Origin: Bordetella genomosp. 13
GTDB lineage: Bacteria; Pseudomonadota; Gammaproteobacteria; Burkholderiales; Burkholderiaceae_B
Assembly: GCF_002119665.1 (NCBI RefSeq)
Contig: NZ_CP021111.1
Location: 4,774,001-4,838,000 of the forward strand
Reading direction: 5' to 3'
Length of the DNA: 64,000 bases
The stretch's first letter is position 1, and every line of letters starts with the position of its first letter. The notes under the pieces were generated by a model. The model was not told where the DNA came from. It ran no database searches and saw only the letters and a list, made by a program, of their open reading frames with translations. Made by a program: the position numbers and the translations under genes. Positions 18,033 through 28,217 of this stretch are shown here, one piece after another.

Positions 18033-18797
18033 TTGAGCAACGCCGCAGCTCCCCATGCCGGTTCCGCCTCCGACGCCAACCCCGGCGCCCCGCATCCGGA
18101 AACCCCCTGGCGCATACAGGCGCAGGGCGACCGGTGCGTGCTGATACGTTTCGGCGACACGCTGGACGTGCACACGGGACAGGTCTGCCTGGCCGCGGCG
18201 CGCATGCTGCGCGACGCGCAGCTACCGGGCGTTACCGACATCGTTCCGTCTTTCACGGCCGTGGCCGTGCACTATCGGCCCACGGGCGACGGCCCCACCC
18301 ATAGCCAGCTGGCGGCTCGCATCGAGCGCGCCTTGGCCTCCGGCATCCAGCCCGATGCGGCGGCGGGCCGCCTGATCGAAATCCCCGTCTGCTACGGCGG
18401 CGAACACGGGCCCGACCTGGCCGAAGTGGCGCAACATGCCGGCGTCACGCCGGACGAGGTGGTGGCCATGCACAGCGGGCCGGCCAGCATGGTGTTCATG
18501 CTGGGCTTCGCACCGGGCCATGCCTATATCGGCATCCATGACGAACGGCTGGCCATTCCGCGGCGCGCCACCCCTCGCATGGCCATCCCCGCCGGCGCGG
18601 TAGCCGTGGCCAACCGTCAGACGGTCATCTATCCGGGCAACCTGCCAGGCGGGTGGAACGTCATCGGCGCCACGCCGCTGGTGCTGTTCGATCCCGCGCG
18701 CGAGCCCGCCGCGCTGCTGGCCCCAGGGGATCGCATCCGCTTCGTGCCGATCGGCGCCGATCAGTTCGCGAGCATGCGCGCCGAGGAGAAGTCATGA
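18033..18797 (+). CDS. pxpB: 5-oxoprolinase subunit PxpB
   Basis: 254-residue KipI-family protein, one of three subunits of bacterial ATP-dependent 5-oxoprolinase, which opens pyroglutamate to glutamate. Family motifs include the MVFMLGFAPGHAYIG and IPRRATPRMAIPAGAVAVAN segments and GWNVIGATPL. It begins at a TTG (18033), with about 30 poorly conserved residues before the conserved region. It overlaps pxpC by an ATGA junction. Gene order pxpB-pxpC-pxpA supports the assignment. Confidence 0.9.
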   Translation: MSNAAAPHAGSASDANPGAPHPETPWRIQAQGDRCVLIRFGDTLDVHTGQVCLAAARMLRDAQLPGVTDIVPSFTAVAVHYRPTGDGPTHSQLAARIERALASGIQPDAAAGRLIEIPVCYGGEHGPDLAEVAQHAGVTPDEVVAMHSGPASMVFMLGFAPGHAYIGIHDERLAIPRRATPRMAIPAGAVAVANRQTVIYPGNLPGGWNVIGATPLVLFDPAREPAALLAPGDRIRFVPIGADQFASMRAEEKS

Positions 18798-19831
18798 GCT
18801 CCGCGGAACGCGCCATGGGCCTCACCGTGCTCAAACCCGGCATGCTGTCGTCCTTCCAGGACACGGGCCGCACGGGCTTGCAACACCTGGGCATCCCGGT
18901 GGCCGGCGCCATGGACGAACGCGCGCACAGGCTGGCCAATCTGCTGGCCGGCAATACGGCGTCGCACGCTACCCTTGAAATCACGCTGGTCGGCCCGACG
19001 CTGCGCTTCGATGCGCCCGCGTGCCTGGCCATCGGCGGCGCCGACCTGGGCGCGACACTGAACGGCATTGCCGTGCCGCCCCTGCGCCCGATGCTGGCGC
19101 GCCAGGGCGACGTACTCGCCTTCGCCACGCGGCCGCGGCACGAGCGCGGGGTGCGCGCCTATCTGGCCGTGCATGGCGGCTATGAGCTCGAGCCCGTCAT
19201 GGGCAGCGAAAGCACCTATCTGCGCAGCGGCTTCGGCGGCTGGCACGGCCGCGCCCTGAACAAGGACGACCGCCTCCCGCTGCGCCGCCCGCTGCAAGGC
19301 GACGACGCCGCGATGCAAGCGCTGGCCGGCGCGCTGGACGACCTGCGCATCTATCTGCCCGCGCCCCTGGTGCACATGCCGCGCCAGGCCCTGCGCATAC
19401 TGCCGGGCGCACACTGGGACGCCTTCGACGCGGACTCGCGGCGACGCCTGGTGGAAGAGGCCTTCCAGATCAGCCCGCAGTCGGATCGCATGGGGTACCG
19501 CCTCACGGGCCCGAACCTGGCGCTGAGCAAGCCGCGCGAGATGCTGTCCGAAGCCGCGAGCTTCGGCACTATCCAGGTACCCGCGGGCGGCCAGCCCATC
19601 ATCCTGATGGCCGACCGCCAGACCACCGGGGGCTATCCCAAGATCGCGCAAGTGGCCAGCGCCGACCTGCCGCTGCTGGCGCAATACGCGCCCGGCCAGT
19701 CCGTGAGATTCGCGATGATCGGGCTGGAAGAAGCGCAGCGCCTGGACAACGCGCGCGAGCGCGCCTATCGCGACCTGTCATCATCCCTGCAAGCCTTGCG
19801 CGAACTGCTCGCGCAGCACGCGCCACTATGA
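18794..19831 (+). CDS. pxpC: 5-oxoprolinase subunit PxpC
   Basis: 345-residue biotin-dependent carboxylase-like (KipA/urea amidolyase C-terminal) protein. The start is the ATG inside the pxpB stop. Motifs include VLKPGMLSSFQDTGRTGLQH near the N-terminus, the SDRMGYRLTGP centre and GYPKIAQVASADLPLLAQ. It forms the catalytic pair with PxpB; PxpA is the third subunit. Confidence 0.9.
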   Translation: MSSAERAMGLTVLKPGMLSSFQDTGRTGLQHLGIPVAGAMDERAHRLANLLAGNTASHATLEITLVGPTLRFDAPACLAIGGADLGATLNGIAVPPLRPMLARQGDVLAFATRPRHERGVRAYLAVHGGYELEPVMGSESTYLRSGFGGWHGRALNKDDRLPLRRPLQGDDAAMQALAGALDDLRIYLPAPLVHMPRQALRILPGAHWDAFDADSRRRLVEEAFQISPQSDRMGYRLTGPNLALSKPREMLSEAASFGTIQVPAGGQPIILMADRQTTGGYPKIAQVASADLPLLAQYAPGQSVRFAMIGLEEAQRLDNARERAYRDLSSSLQALRELLAQHAPL

Positions 19832-19842
19832 CGGAGCCTGCC

Positions 19843-20601
19843 ATGAAATCCACCATCGACCTGAACTGCGACATGGGCGAGAGCTACGGCGCCTGGCGCA
19901 TGGGCAACGACGAAGCGGTGCTGCGCTACGTCACGTCGGCCAACATAGCCTGTGGCTTTCACGGCGGCGACCCCGCCACCATGCGCAAGACCGTGGCCGC
20001 CGCGCTGGCGCAGGGCGTGGCCGTGGGCGCCCATCCCAGCCTGCAGGACCTGGCAGGCTTCGGGCGCCGCGTCATCCAGGTGTCGCCGCAGGAAGCGTAC
20101 GACGCCCTGGTCTACCAGGTCGGCGCGCTGGCTGGCGTGGCCGCTTCGCAAGGCGCGCGGCTGCATCACGTAAAGGCGCACGGCGCGCTGTACAACATGG
20201 CCGCCAAGGACCTGGAACTGGCCCGCGCGCTGTGCCAGGCCGTGCATGACGTGGACAGCGACCTGGTGCTGTACGGCTTGGCCGGCAGCCGCTGGATAGA
20301 GGCCGCCGAGTCAGTGGGCCTGCGCACCGCGCAGGAGGTGTTCGCCGATCGTACTTACCAGCCAGACGGCTCGCTCACCTCGCGCAGCCGGCCCGACGCC
20401 ATGATCACCGACCTGGACGCGTCGATCGAACAGGTGCTGGGCATGGTGCAGGACGGCGCCGTGCGCGCCACGGATGGCACGCGCGTGCCGCTGCGGCCCG
20501 ACACGCTGTGCATCCATGGCGATCAGCCCGGCGCCGAAGCGTTCGCGGCAGGGATACGCAAGGCGTTGGAAGAGGCGGGGATTGAGGTGCGGGCGGTGTA
20601 G
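19843..20601 (+). CDS. pxpA: 5-oxoprolinase subunit PxpA (LamB/YcsF family)
   Basis: 252-residue LamB/YcsF protein, starting TIDLNCDMGESYG, with the conserved NIACGFHGGDP, VGAHPSLQD, HVKAHGALYN and IHGDQPGA motifs of the 5-oxoprolinase A subunit. The ATG at 19843 is favoured by GGAG six bases upstream; an ATG at 19828 overlapping the pxpC stop would add five residues. It ends the pxp operon. The CRISPR island begins 19 bases after its stop codon. Confidence 0.9.
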   Translation: MKSTIDLNCDMGESYGAWRMGNDEAVLRYVTSANIACGFHGGDPATMRKTVAAALAQGVAVGAHPSLQDLAGFGRRVIQVSPQEAYDALVYQVGALAGVAASQGARLHHVKAHGALYNMAAKDLELARALCQAVHDVDSDLVLYGLAGSRWIEAAESVGLRTAQEVFADRTYQPDGSLTSRSRPDAMITDLDASIEQVLGMVQDGAVRATDGTRVPLRPDTLCIHGDQPGAEAFAAGIRKALEEAGIEVRAV

Positions 20602-20620
20602 CCGCCATCGGCTGCGACGT

Positions 20621-22541
20621 CGGTTAATCTCCGCATGCGCGGGGAACACCGGCACGCAGATCACCCTGATTGGAAACACTGCGGTTCATCCCCGCATGCG
20701 CGGGGAACACGCGGCAGCCCTGTACCAAGCCCCTCCGCTGACCAGTTCATCCCCGCATGCGCGGGGAACACTTGCGGCGCGCCGTCGCCGGCCGTATCTC
20801 CGTCGGTTCATCCCCGCATGCGCGGGGAACACCCTCCGCTATCAGCCCTGAACCGTGCGACATCCGGTTCATCCCCGCATGCGCGGGGAACACTCCAGTC
20901 CGAAACCGGCCCGTGCCCGTCGTTTTCGGTTCATCCCCGCATGCGCGGGGAACACGGCAGCGTGACGTCGCGAGCCAGGGGCTGAGGCGGTTCATCCCCG
21001 CATGCGCGGGGAACACATGACCTCGAAGGCATGACCGCCGCCCGCCAGCGGTTCATCCCCGCATGCGCGGGGAACACGCAAACCTGCCCATCATGCGCAT
21101 CGATGGCGCCGGTTCATCCCCGCATGCGCGGGGAACACTCCATGTCGATGAGGTTGCGGCCGTCCGGCGCCGGTTCATCCCCGCATGCGCGGGGAACACG
21201 TCGGGAGCGCCGCGGTCAGCGCGGCCTCAAACGGTTCATCCCCGCATGCGCGGGGAACACTGGGCGGCGAGCAGGCGCCCGCACTGCGGTGTCGGTTCAT
21301 CCCCGCATGCGCGGGGAACACTCGGTGCCCGAGCTCGCCACCTGCAGCCGGAACGGTTCATCCCCGCATGCGCGGGGAACACATCGCCGCGCGTGTCGCC
21401 ATGGGTAAGGTGTTCGGTTCATCCCCGCATGCGCGGGGAACACCACGGTCAGCGTGACCTCGCGCTCGCCGAAATCGGTTCATCCCCGCATGCGCGGGGA
21501 ACACGACGGACGGACGTCCATGGTGTGACGGAGCGCCGGCTCATCCCCGCATGCGCGGGGAACACGCCCGGCTGGCGCGCCTGCATCACGTGACGTGCGG
21601 TTCATCCCCGCATGCGCGGGGAACACAGTGGGGCGACCTGCGGGACCCAGCCAGCACGCGGTTCATCCCCGCATGCGCGGGGAACACACCAACGAGGATC
21701 GCGAGGACGTCATCAATATCGGTTCATCCCCGCATGCGCGGGGAACACCTGGGCTTCACGCCCGGCGCGATCCATGGTCACGGTTCATCCCCGCATGCGC
21801 GGGGAACACTGGCGCGACGCCTGCACCCAGTGCGCGATGGTCGGTTCATCCCCGCATGCGCGGGGAACACGGTGTCCAGGCCGTAGGCGGCGGCAAAGGC
21901 GGCGGTTCATCCCCGCATGCGCGGGGAACACACGTCTGCCGAGGGCATCAAAATTCTACATCACGGTTCATCCCCGCATGCGCGGGGAACACGCGTTGGG
22001 GGCAACCGTGTCGCGCCAGCGTGACGGTTCATCCCCGCATGCGCGGGGAACACCACGTGGTCGGCTATCGGAAGCCGGACGGTACCGGTTCATCCCCGCA
22101 TGCGCGGGGAACACTTCATTCCAAAGAATCAGGCGGCAGGTTTGGCCGGTTCATCCCCGCATGCGCGGGGAACACGTTGATAGAAGGCTGACCATGCGAA
22201 CGCCGACCGGTTCATCCCCGCATGCGCGGGGAACACTTTCCGGTTTTGTCGCCGTGCGGATCATCCATCGGTTCATCCCCGCATGCGCGGGGAACACCTT
22301 TCTGAGACTGGACACCATGACCAAAATAACGGTTCATCCCCGCATGCGCGGGGAACACGCTGGCACGGCACCTTGAAAACCTCGTCTCCCCGGTTCATCC
22401 CCGCATGCGCGGGGAACACGTTGACCGAAGAATAACCATGCGCACGCCTACCGGTTCATCCCCGCATGCGCGGGGAACACATCCATAATGAATTCAATGA
22501 CATCCTCTTCTTCGGTTCATCCCCGCATGCGCGGGGAACAC
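20621..22541 (-). CRISPR. CRISPR array 1, type I-E, 32 repeats and 31 spacers
   Basis: 29-base repeats (plus strand CGGTTCATCCCCGCATGC followed by GCGGGGAACAC) with a constant 61-base period; spacers are 32 bases except one of 33 (20894-20926). The hairpin stem is CCCCGC/GCGGGG. On the minus strand the repeat ends ATGAACCG, the type I-E crRNA 5' handle, so the array is transcribed on the minus strand from a leader at 22542 onward. The repeat at 20621 is degenerate (two changes), as expected for the leader-distal end. Other repeat variants sit at 20743 and 21537. Two spacers (22176-22207 and 22420-22451) are clearly related to each other. Confidence 0.98.
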
Positions 22542-22607
22542 ACTTAGCATAACCCTATATTTTTAAAGAACAAATTTCCCTCTCAAGAATCTACCGATTT
22601 ATACCTG
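22542..22607 (-). promoter_or_regulatory. Leader of CRISPR array 1 (truncated)
   Basis: AT-rich sequence beside the leader-proximal repeat. On the minus strand, TCGGTAGATT begins 56 bases before the first repeat, followed by ATTTGT, a TTTNNAAA block and TTAT; all recur at the same offsets beside array 2. The leader is interrupted at 22608 by a sequence resembling an IS3-family left end. A TATAAA-like motif lies at the break, so the promoter may have lost its -35 element. Confidence 0.7.
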
Positions 22608-23172
22608 TGAACCGCCCCGGGTTTTGCGGAGGCTCCAACTCTTGACAAAATGCGAGCCACGAGCAAGGGCAACGAACAAGTTCTGCCCGGAAGTGCGCGA
22701 GTTCGCCGTGCGTCTGGTGCAGCGATCCCGCAGCGAGTATCCGTCGCTACGGGCGACGGTCGAGTCCATCGCGCCCAAGACTGGCTGCTCGGCCCAGAAG
22801 CTGCTGACCTGCGGCAAGCGCCACGAGGCCGACAGCGGACAGCGCGAAGGCGTCACCACCGGCGAGCGGGAACGAATCAAGGAACTGGAGCGGGAGAATC
22901 GCGAACTGCGCCGGGCCAACGACATCCGACGCACGGCCAGTGCTCTTTTCGCGCCGGCGAAACTCGACCGCAAGTTGAAGTGGTGAACACCTATATCGAC
23001 CGGCACCGGAAGGTTCACGGGGTCGAGCCGATCTCCAAAGTGTTGCAGACCGCCCCGTTGGCCTACCGACGCCATGCCGCGCGACTGCGTGATCCGTCAC
23101 GACGCATCGGTCGCCCCCGCCGCTACGAACAACTCACGCCGCACGTCCAGCGGGTCGGGCAGGAGAAGCGGG
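22608..23172 (+). mobile_element. Truncated IS3-family insertion sequence
   Basis: The segment opens with TGAACCGCCCCGGG, which resembles the terminal inverted repeat of several IS3-family elements. It then contains a recognisable orfA and the first ~45 codons of orfB (frame beginning near 22981; IDRHRKVHGVEPISKVLQ, APLAYRRHAARLRDP). The reading frame degrades around 23110-23170 and the DDE catalytic core is missing. No right-hand inverted repeat is visible. It is therefore a dead fragment, with its left end sitting 66 bases from CRISPR array 1. Confidence 0.8.
22650..22986 (+). pseudogene. IS3-family OrfA remnant
   Basis: The readable protein in this frame shows the OrfA helix-turn-helix ([23 protein letters not shown] near its start; [12 protein letters not shown]), followed by a leucine-zipper region ([18 protein letters not shown]) and the usual end KLDRKLKW. 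The start codon for this frame is not clear. Without an intact orfB it cannot transpose. It lies on the strand opposite to the cas genes. Confidence 0.75.
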
Positions 23173-23324
23173 GCAAGGCCACGCAGGGGTTTCAATGTCC
23201 ACCGCAATGATGAAGACAAGCGCGAGACGCCACGCAAAGTAACCTCGTCCTGTACATGAAACCCGCATGGCGGGTGAAGATGAGCTGTTTGGCATGCGGT
23301 ACGTCGGTGAGGGCAAGCTTGTGC

Positions 23325-23342
23325 GCATCTCAATTGAGATGC
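23325..23342. promoter_or_regulatory. Perfect 18-base palindrome upstream of the antitoxin
   Basis: GCATCTCAATTGAGATGC is an exact 18-base palindrome ending 32 bases before the antitoxin ATG. RelB/DinJ-type antitoxins, alone or with the toxin, bind such palindromes to repress their own operon, so this is the probable operator. Confidence 0.65.
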
Positions 23343-23374
23343 AAAATGACGAAACTTCATTGGAACGCATAAAC

Positions 23375-23674
23375 ATGGCTCACACCTCAATGCTGCACAT
23401 CCGTGTGGACGACGAACTGAAAGCCGCCGCTGCCGCTACGCTTGCCAACGTCGGACTGACGGTATCGGATGCCGTGCGTATCTTGCTAACCCGCATTGCC
23501 AAGGAAGGCGGGCTTCCCGCTGGTTTGGCCGTCGATCCCGCAGCCTATGACGATTGGTTTCGAGCCAAGGTACAGGAAGCCGTGGATGACAAGCGCCCCA
23601 CAACGCCACACAAGCAAGTGATGGACAAGGCACAGGCCATCATCGACAGGAAACGCCGTGCCAGCAAAGCTTGA
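23375..23674 (+). CDS. RelB/DinJ-family antitoxin
   Basis: 99-residue ribbon-helix-helix antitoxin. The N-terminal segment (MLHIRVDDELKAAAAATL and SDAVRILLTRIAKEGGLP) is the DNA-binding dimerisation domain of the RelB/DinJ family; the charged C-terminus would wrap the toxin. The ATG at 23375 lies just beyond the 18-base palindrome. Its 3' end overlaps the toxin gene by 17 bases. GC content is lower than the flanking core genes, fitting acquisition. It is located between the two IS remnants. Confidence 0.85.
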   Translation: MAHTSMLHIRVDDELKAAAAATLANVGLTVSDAVRILLTRIAKEGGLPAGLAVDPAAYDDWFRAKVQEAVDDKRPTTPHKQVMDKAQAIIDRKRRASKA

Positions 23675-23942
23675 GTGGAAGCAGATTGCACAGGAGGAAT
23701 TCCTTCAGCATATCGACTACATCGCGGACGAAAGTCCCGATGCGGCGCAGAAACTGAAGGACGAAGTCGAATCCAAAGTCAACGAACTACCCGAGCATCC
23801 CAAGCTGTATCGTCCTGGCCGTGTGCCAGGCACCCGCGAAATGGTGGTGCGCGCCAACTACATCGTCGTCTACGAAGAGGACGAAACCATGGTCACGGTC
23901 TTGCGCGTGCTGCACGCGGCGCAACTTTATCCTCCGCAATAG
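23658..23942 (+). CDS. RelE/ParE-family toxin
   Basis: 94-residue toxin beginning at a GTG inside the antitoxin gene. The fold signature of the ParE/RelE superfamily is clear: an N-terminal helical pair (QEEFLQHIDYIADESPDAAQ), then VPGTREMVV, NYIVVYEED and VLRVLHAAQLYP. Whether it cleaves mRNA (RelE-like) or poisons gyrase (ParE-like) cannot be told from sequence alone; the C-terminal pattern is more ParE-like. It appears intact and may stabilise the cargo region between cas2 and array 1. Confidence 0.85.
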   Translation: MPAKLEWKQIAQEEFLQHIDYIADESPDAAQKLKDEVESKVNELPEHPKLYRPGRVPGTREMVVRANYIVVYEEDETMVTVLRVLHAAQLYPPQ

Positions 23943-23989
23943 GAATGCTTGAAAGGCTTCCGACCTGCCGTGGCCGCCTGTTCCTTGCC

Positions 23990-24433
23990 ATAATGCATGA
24001 CAAATCGAAGTACAGCGCTTGATCCCGTTGAGCGATCAGCGCGTTGTACGTCGCGAATTGCTCACCGCTCGCTGCTGCTGCGCATCGAGTCGGTCCAGGG
24101 ATGCGGTACTCATGGCTGCCAGTATGCCGCAGGGCTCGCAGTGGCGGTATTGGCGTCTTGTCCGATGACCAGGCGTCACAGCACCGAGATCGCACCGGCC
24201 GCGCCCACGTGCTGCCACGGCAGGCCCGGCACAAGCGCTTGCCACTGCTCACCGTCGAGCGCCAGCCCCTTCATGCGATTGGCCCGCCGGTTGGCGAAGC
24301 AATAGGCGTGGTGCGGGCGCAACGCCGAACACCGCCACCGCGCGGGCCAACGATTAGCCGCCGCCGCTAAGTATGTCTTCGACATGGCCACCTGAAGTGG
24401 TGGACACCATCGGGAGACAACGCTCGCGCTCAA
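23990..24433 (-). mobile_element. Decayed IS66-family remnant (tnpB and tnpC fragments)
   Basis: On the minus strand the segment first shows TnpB pieces: a frameshifted LARAVAVFG, then HHAYCFANRRANRMK, then after a deletion of roughly 40 codons the TnpB C-terminus (EQWQALVPGLPWQHVGAAGA). About 60 bases later the TnpC N-terminus appears (MSTASLDRLDAQQQRA, start 24113) and soon shifts frame (YNALIAQRDQAL). The order tnpB-tnpC is that of IS66. No ends or transposase core remain. The rest of 23943-24575 holds no gene I can support. Confidence 0.65.
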
Positions 24434-24575
24434 TGTGTGTTACGCCGGGTGCTTACTATTGAGCGCTATGTTGGCGAGTAGGTCCGCATCGATGCACTGC
24501 AGTTGCACGGCAAAATCGGGGTGGCCGGCCGCGCGTGCGCATAAGCCTGGGAACAGGCGCCCTTCCACCTGCGTC

Positions 24576-25795
<1,220 letters not shown>

Positions 25796-25803
25796 AAATG
25801 CGT

Positions 25804-26415
25804 CTAGCCGGGTGCAATGCTAAGCATTCCGCATCCAAAGGCCTTGCCCGGTCCGATTCCTTGCAGCAACGCTGCACTGACTGCATTCGCATCGCGAACC
25901 GTCAGAAGCCCCTCGAAGCACGTGCGCTGCAAATGTATGCCAGCATCTTTCTTGCGCATTTGTACACGATCGCTGGCAGCGACCATGACGGCTTCCACCG
26001 AGAATCCATGCTTGTCGCCCTGGCGGCCAAGCCACTCCAACTGCTGTGCTTCGGCGGCAAGCCCATAGCGCTTGCCATTGCGAGTAACGGTAGGATTGGC
26101 CACAAAGCGGAATCGGTATTTCCTAGCTGGAACAACAAGACGATCGAGATCCAACCGTTTGACGTGAACGCTTTGGCGCAGGTAGTTGGCTAAAGCCGTT
26201 AATGGGGACCAATCCGGTTCAGCACGGGACTGCACCAGCACCATCGGCTCTGCCCACACGCCGGCGGCTTCTATGCGCCACAAAAAACGCTCGGGCTCAG
26301 TGGCGGCGTCCACAGCGAAGGCACGGGATAACGTACGGTGCATCTCGTACGCGTCGGCGAGATCACGACGAGCGCCATGGCTACGCAAGTCAATCGCCAG
26401 TTGCGAGAGATGCAT
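25804..26415 (-). CDS. cas6e: Cas6e, crRNA-processing endonuclease
   Basis: 203-residue type I-E Cas6 (Cse3/CasE) that cuts the repeat hairpin and stays in Cascade bound to the crRNA 3' end. The catalytic histidine is H26 (AYEMHRTLSRAF), the same position as in the Thermus enzyme. The C-terminal glycine-rich loop GIGPGKAFGCGMLSI is intact. The ATG at 26415 is chosen because AGGAGG lies five bases before it; a GTG six bases further upstream overlaps that ribosome site. It overlaps the cas5e end. Confidence 0.95.
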   Translation of the reverse strand: MHLSQLAIDLRSHGARRDLADAYEMHRTLSRAFAVDAATEPERFLWRIEAAGVWAEPMVLVQSRAEPDWSPLTALANYLRQSVHVKRLDLDRLVVPARKYRFRFVANPTVTRNGKRYGLAAEAQQLEWLGRQGDKHGFSVEAVMVAASDRVQMRKKDAGIHLQRTCFEGLLTVRDANAVSAALLQGIGPGKAFGCGMLSIAPG

Positions 26416-27067
26416 CGCCACCTCCTATTTTCAGGGTAAATGACTGGATGAAGCGCGGGCCGAACCGCCTCAAAACAAACGGGCCGACAGGTTGATCCAG
26501 TCGGATTGCTCCTTCACTGTCGTGCTCTATCAGCGCACGTACGGTCATGGTCGACGATGATGCACCTGTCCTCAACAGGCTACGATGCATCTGCAATGCC
26601 TCCAGCAATGGCAAATCCAGCACTCCGTCGGGCAGATACACGGGAGCCCCCGGCACGAAGCTCTTGCGACCAAGAGACAGGGGCCAGGTCGGCGCGCGCA
26701 ACGCGGCATGTAAGCTTTCAAGCAAACAGCGGTCCTCTCCTTCCAATCCAACCAAAAACACTGCATCGGAAAGGTAGTACCGCGGGCTGACCACCGTGCG
26801 CTCGCGGTCTGCTTTTCCGCTTGCGATGTAGACTCCGGTCGCCGTTTGATAGTCGCGCATCGGAACCCCTTCGCGGTCCACCCGCACCCCCATGCGCAAT
26901 GCGGCCAAGTCCGCCACAGGCAGACTGCGATCTCTTCCCAGGGCCGCACACAACAAACCGATCACGCCCGATTTCGAAGGCTCTAGCTGCGTGTCCCGCT
27001 CATCGAAACGGCTGGACGTACCCCAGGATTGCATCGGCCCTTGCAACCGTAGCAGCAAGGTCGCCAC
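26390..27067 (-). CDS. cas5e: Cas5e, Cascade subunit
   Basis: 225-residue type I-E Cas5 (CasD) that caps the crRNA 5' handle in Cascade. The N-terminus (LLLRLQGPMQSWGTSSRF) and the EPSKSGVIGLLCAALG motif are typical. The start is a GTG at 27067, two bases after the cas7e stop codon, giving the family's usual length (E. coli 224). A longer frame from 27244 overlaps cas7e and is not supported. Confidence 0.95.
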   Translation of the reverse strand: MATLLLRLQGPMQSWGTSSRFDERDTQLEPSKSGVIGLLCAALGRDRSLPVADLAALRMGVRVDREGVPMRDYQTATGVYIASGKADRERTVVSPRYYLSDAVFLVGLEGEDRCLLESLHAALRAPTWPLSLGRKSFVPGAPVYLPDGVLDLPLLEALQMHRSLLRTGASSSTMTVRALIEHDSEGAIRLDQPVGPFVLRRFGPRFIQSFTLKIGGGDASLATGD

Positions 27068-27068
27068 T

Positions 27069-28202
27069 TCAGTTCCCCACCATTGACGACGCCTGTTCAC
27101 GCGTCCACTGCGCGAGCGCCGCCAACGGCACATGCTTCGCGCCCTTGTCGGTCGGCCATGAGCCGGTAAGGTCCAGGAAAGCCCAACGGTCGCCGGGATC
27201 GGCGTATACGTTCGCGACTTTACTCTCGTACTCAGCCAGTGCATGAACCGACTGCGCGCTCAACGACAAGTCTTGCCGAGGGCGAATCGGCAGCTCGAAA
27301 GCGTTGGCAAGGCTCAACGGCGCCAGTTTTCGTACGCAAATGCCAACGAAATCGGGCGCATTGTGAGCAGCAAAGCTGTTCTGCTTGCCCGTAGGAATCG
27401 CGCGGACTGTCGCCTGCACGAAGCCTTCGATCGCGGCCAACGTAAGCTCCTCGTCTCCCTGCAGATTCTGCAGGAGCTTGGCCACGTCTATTACTGCATA
27501 ACGATAAAGGGTGGCAGAGTTGAACTCGACTTGGCCGATCATGCCGGCTCCTGTCCCGTCTGCCCCTCCGTGGTCGTCCACAGCGGTGAAGTAATCGAAT
27601 TCGCGTTCCACGCGGTGCGTACTAATCGCATGCGCCACTTGGCACGCCGCGTCTTTGTTCACGCCGGGCATATCGGCAAGCATACGGCCGAACATTGCAA
27701 CGTCCACCGCCTTCCCGCCATCCAATATAGCTTTTGCGTTCTTCACAATTTCAGGCGGAATTCCTGCCTTGGCGTCCTTCTTGCTCTTCTTCTCCCCTGT
27801 CGTCACGCCCAGCTCATCCCAGTGTTGAGATATCAGCCGTGCAAAGCCTTCGATCTCGGCGGCTCCGAGGAACAAGAGATACTCGGTTTTCCCATCTTCC
27901 TTGACCTTGAGTCCGGCCGCCGCAAGCGCGTTGTCGATCTTGAGAGCTGCCTCTTCGGGATCGCGATCGCCCAGACGTTCAAGCAGCAAACTCTTCAGTT
28001 TCTTGGTACGCACACCGCGATATTCGGTAGGAACTAGATCCCACTCTTGCGCCGCCAGGCGGATGGCACGCTTGAAGCATTGACTGCTGACTCGTGCACG
28101 GCGTTGGCCTCCGAAAATCGCATCCTTGGGCGCCCCGGTGTCGTCGCGATTCAGGTTGGAGGGAGCGAAGTTCTGGATGAGGTGCAGTTCGATGAAGCTC
28201 AT
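27069..28202 (-). CDS. cas7e: Cas7e, Cascade backbone subunit
   Basis: 377-residue type I-E Cas7 (Cse4/CasC). Six copies coat the crRNA spacer in Cascade. The N-terminus MSFIELHLIQNFAPSNLNRD and the RARVSSQCFKRAIR segment are family hallmarks, as is the C-terminal GKQNSFAAHNAPDF region. Intact length. It follows cse2 by 15 bases. Confidence 0.97.
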   Translation of the reverse strand: MSFIELHLIQNFAPSNLNRDDTGAPKDAIFGGQRRARVSSQCFKRAIRLAAQEWDLVPTEYRGVRTKKLKSLLLERLGDRDPEEAALKIDNALAAAGLKVKEDGKTEYLLFLGAAEIEGFARLISQHWDELGVTTGEKKSKKDAKAGIPPEIVKNAKAILDGGKAVDVAMFGRMLADMPGVNKDAACQVAHAISTHRVEREFDYFTAVDDHGGADGTGAGMIGQVEFNSATLYRYAVIDVAKLLQNLQGDEELTLAAIEGFVQATVRAIPTGKQNSFAAHNAPDFVGICVRKLAPLSLANAFELPIRPRQDLSLSAQSVHALAEYESKVANVYADPGDRWAFLDLTGSWPTDKGAKHVPLAALAQWTREQASSMVGN

Positions 28203-28217
28203 GAGGTCACTCGTCCT

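Noticed and set aside
20635..22376. Several long open frames with repeated peptides such as HPRMRGEH and SSPHARGT inside array 1, and similar ones in array 2
   Set aside because: They are translations of the CRISPR repeats in three frames; the 61-base period moves the repeat one frame on each time. They are not proteins.
23097..23390. Minus-strand frame across the IS3 remnant and antitoxin promoter
   Set aside because: Low-complexity translation overlapping the antitoxin operator; no motif or ribosome site.
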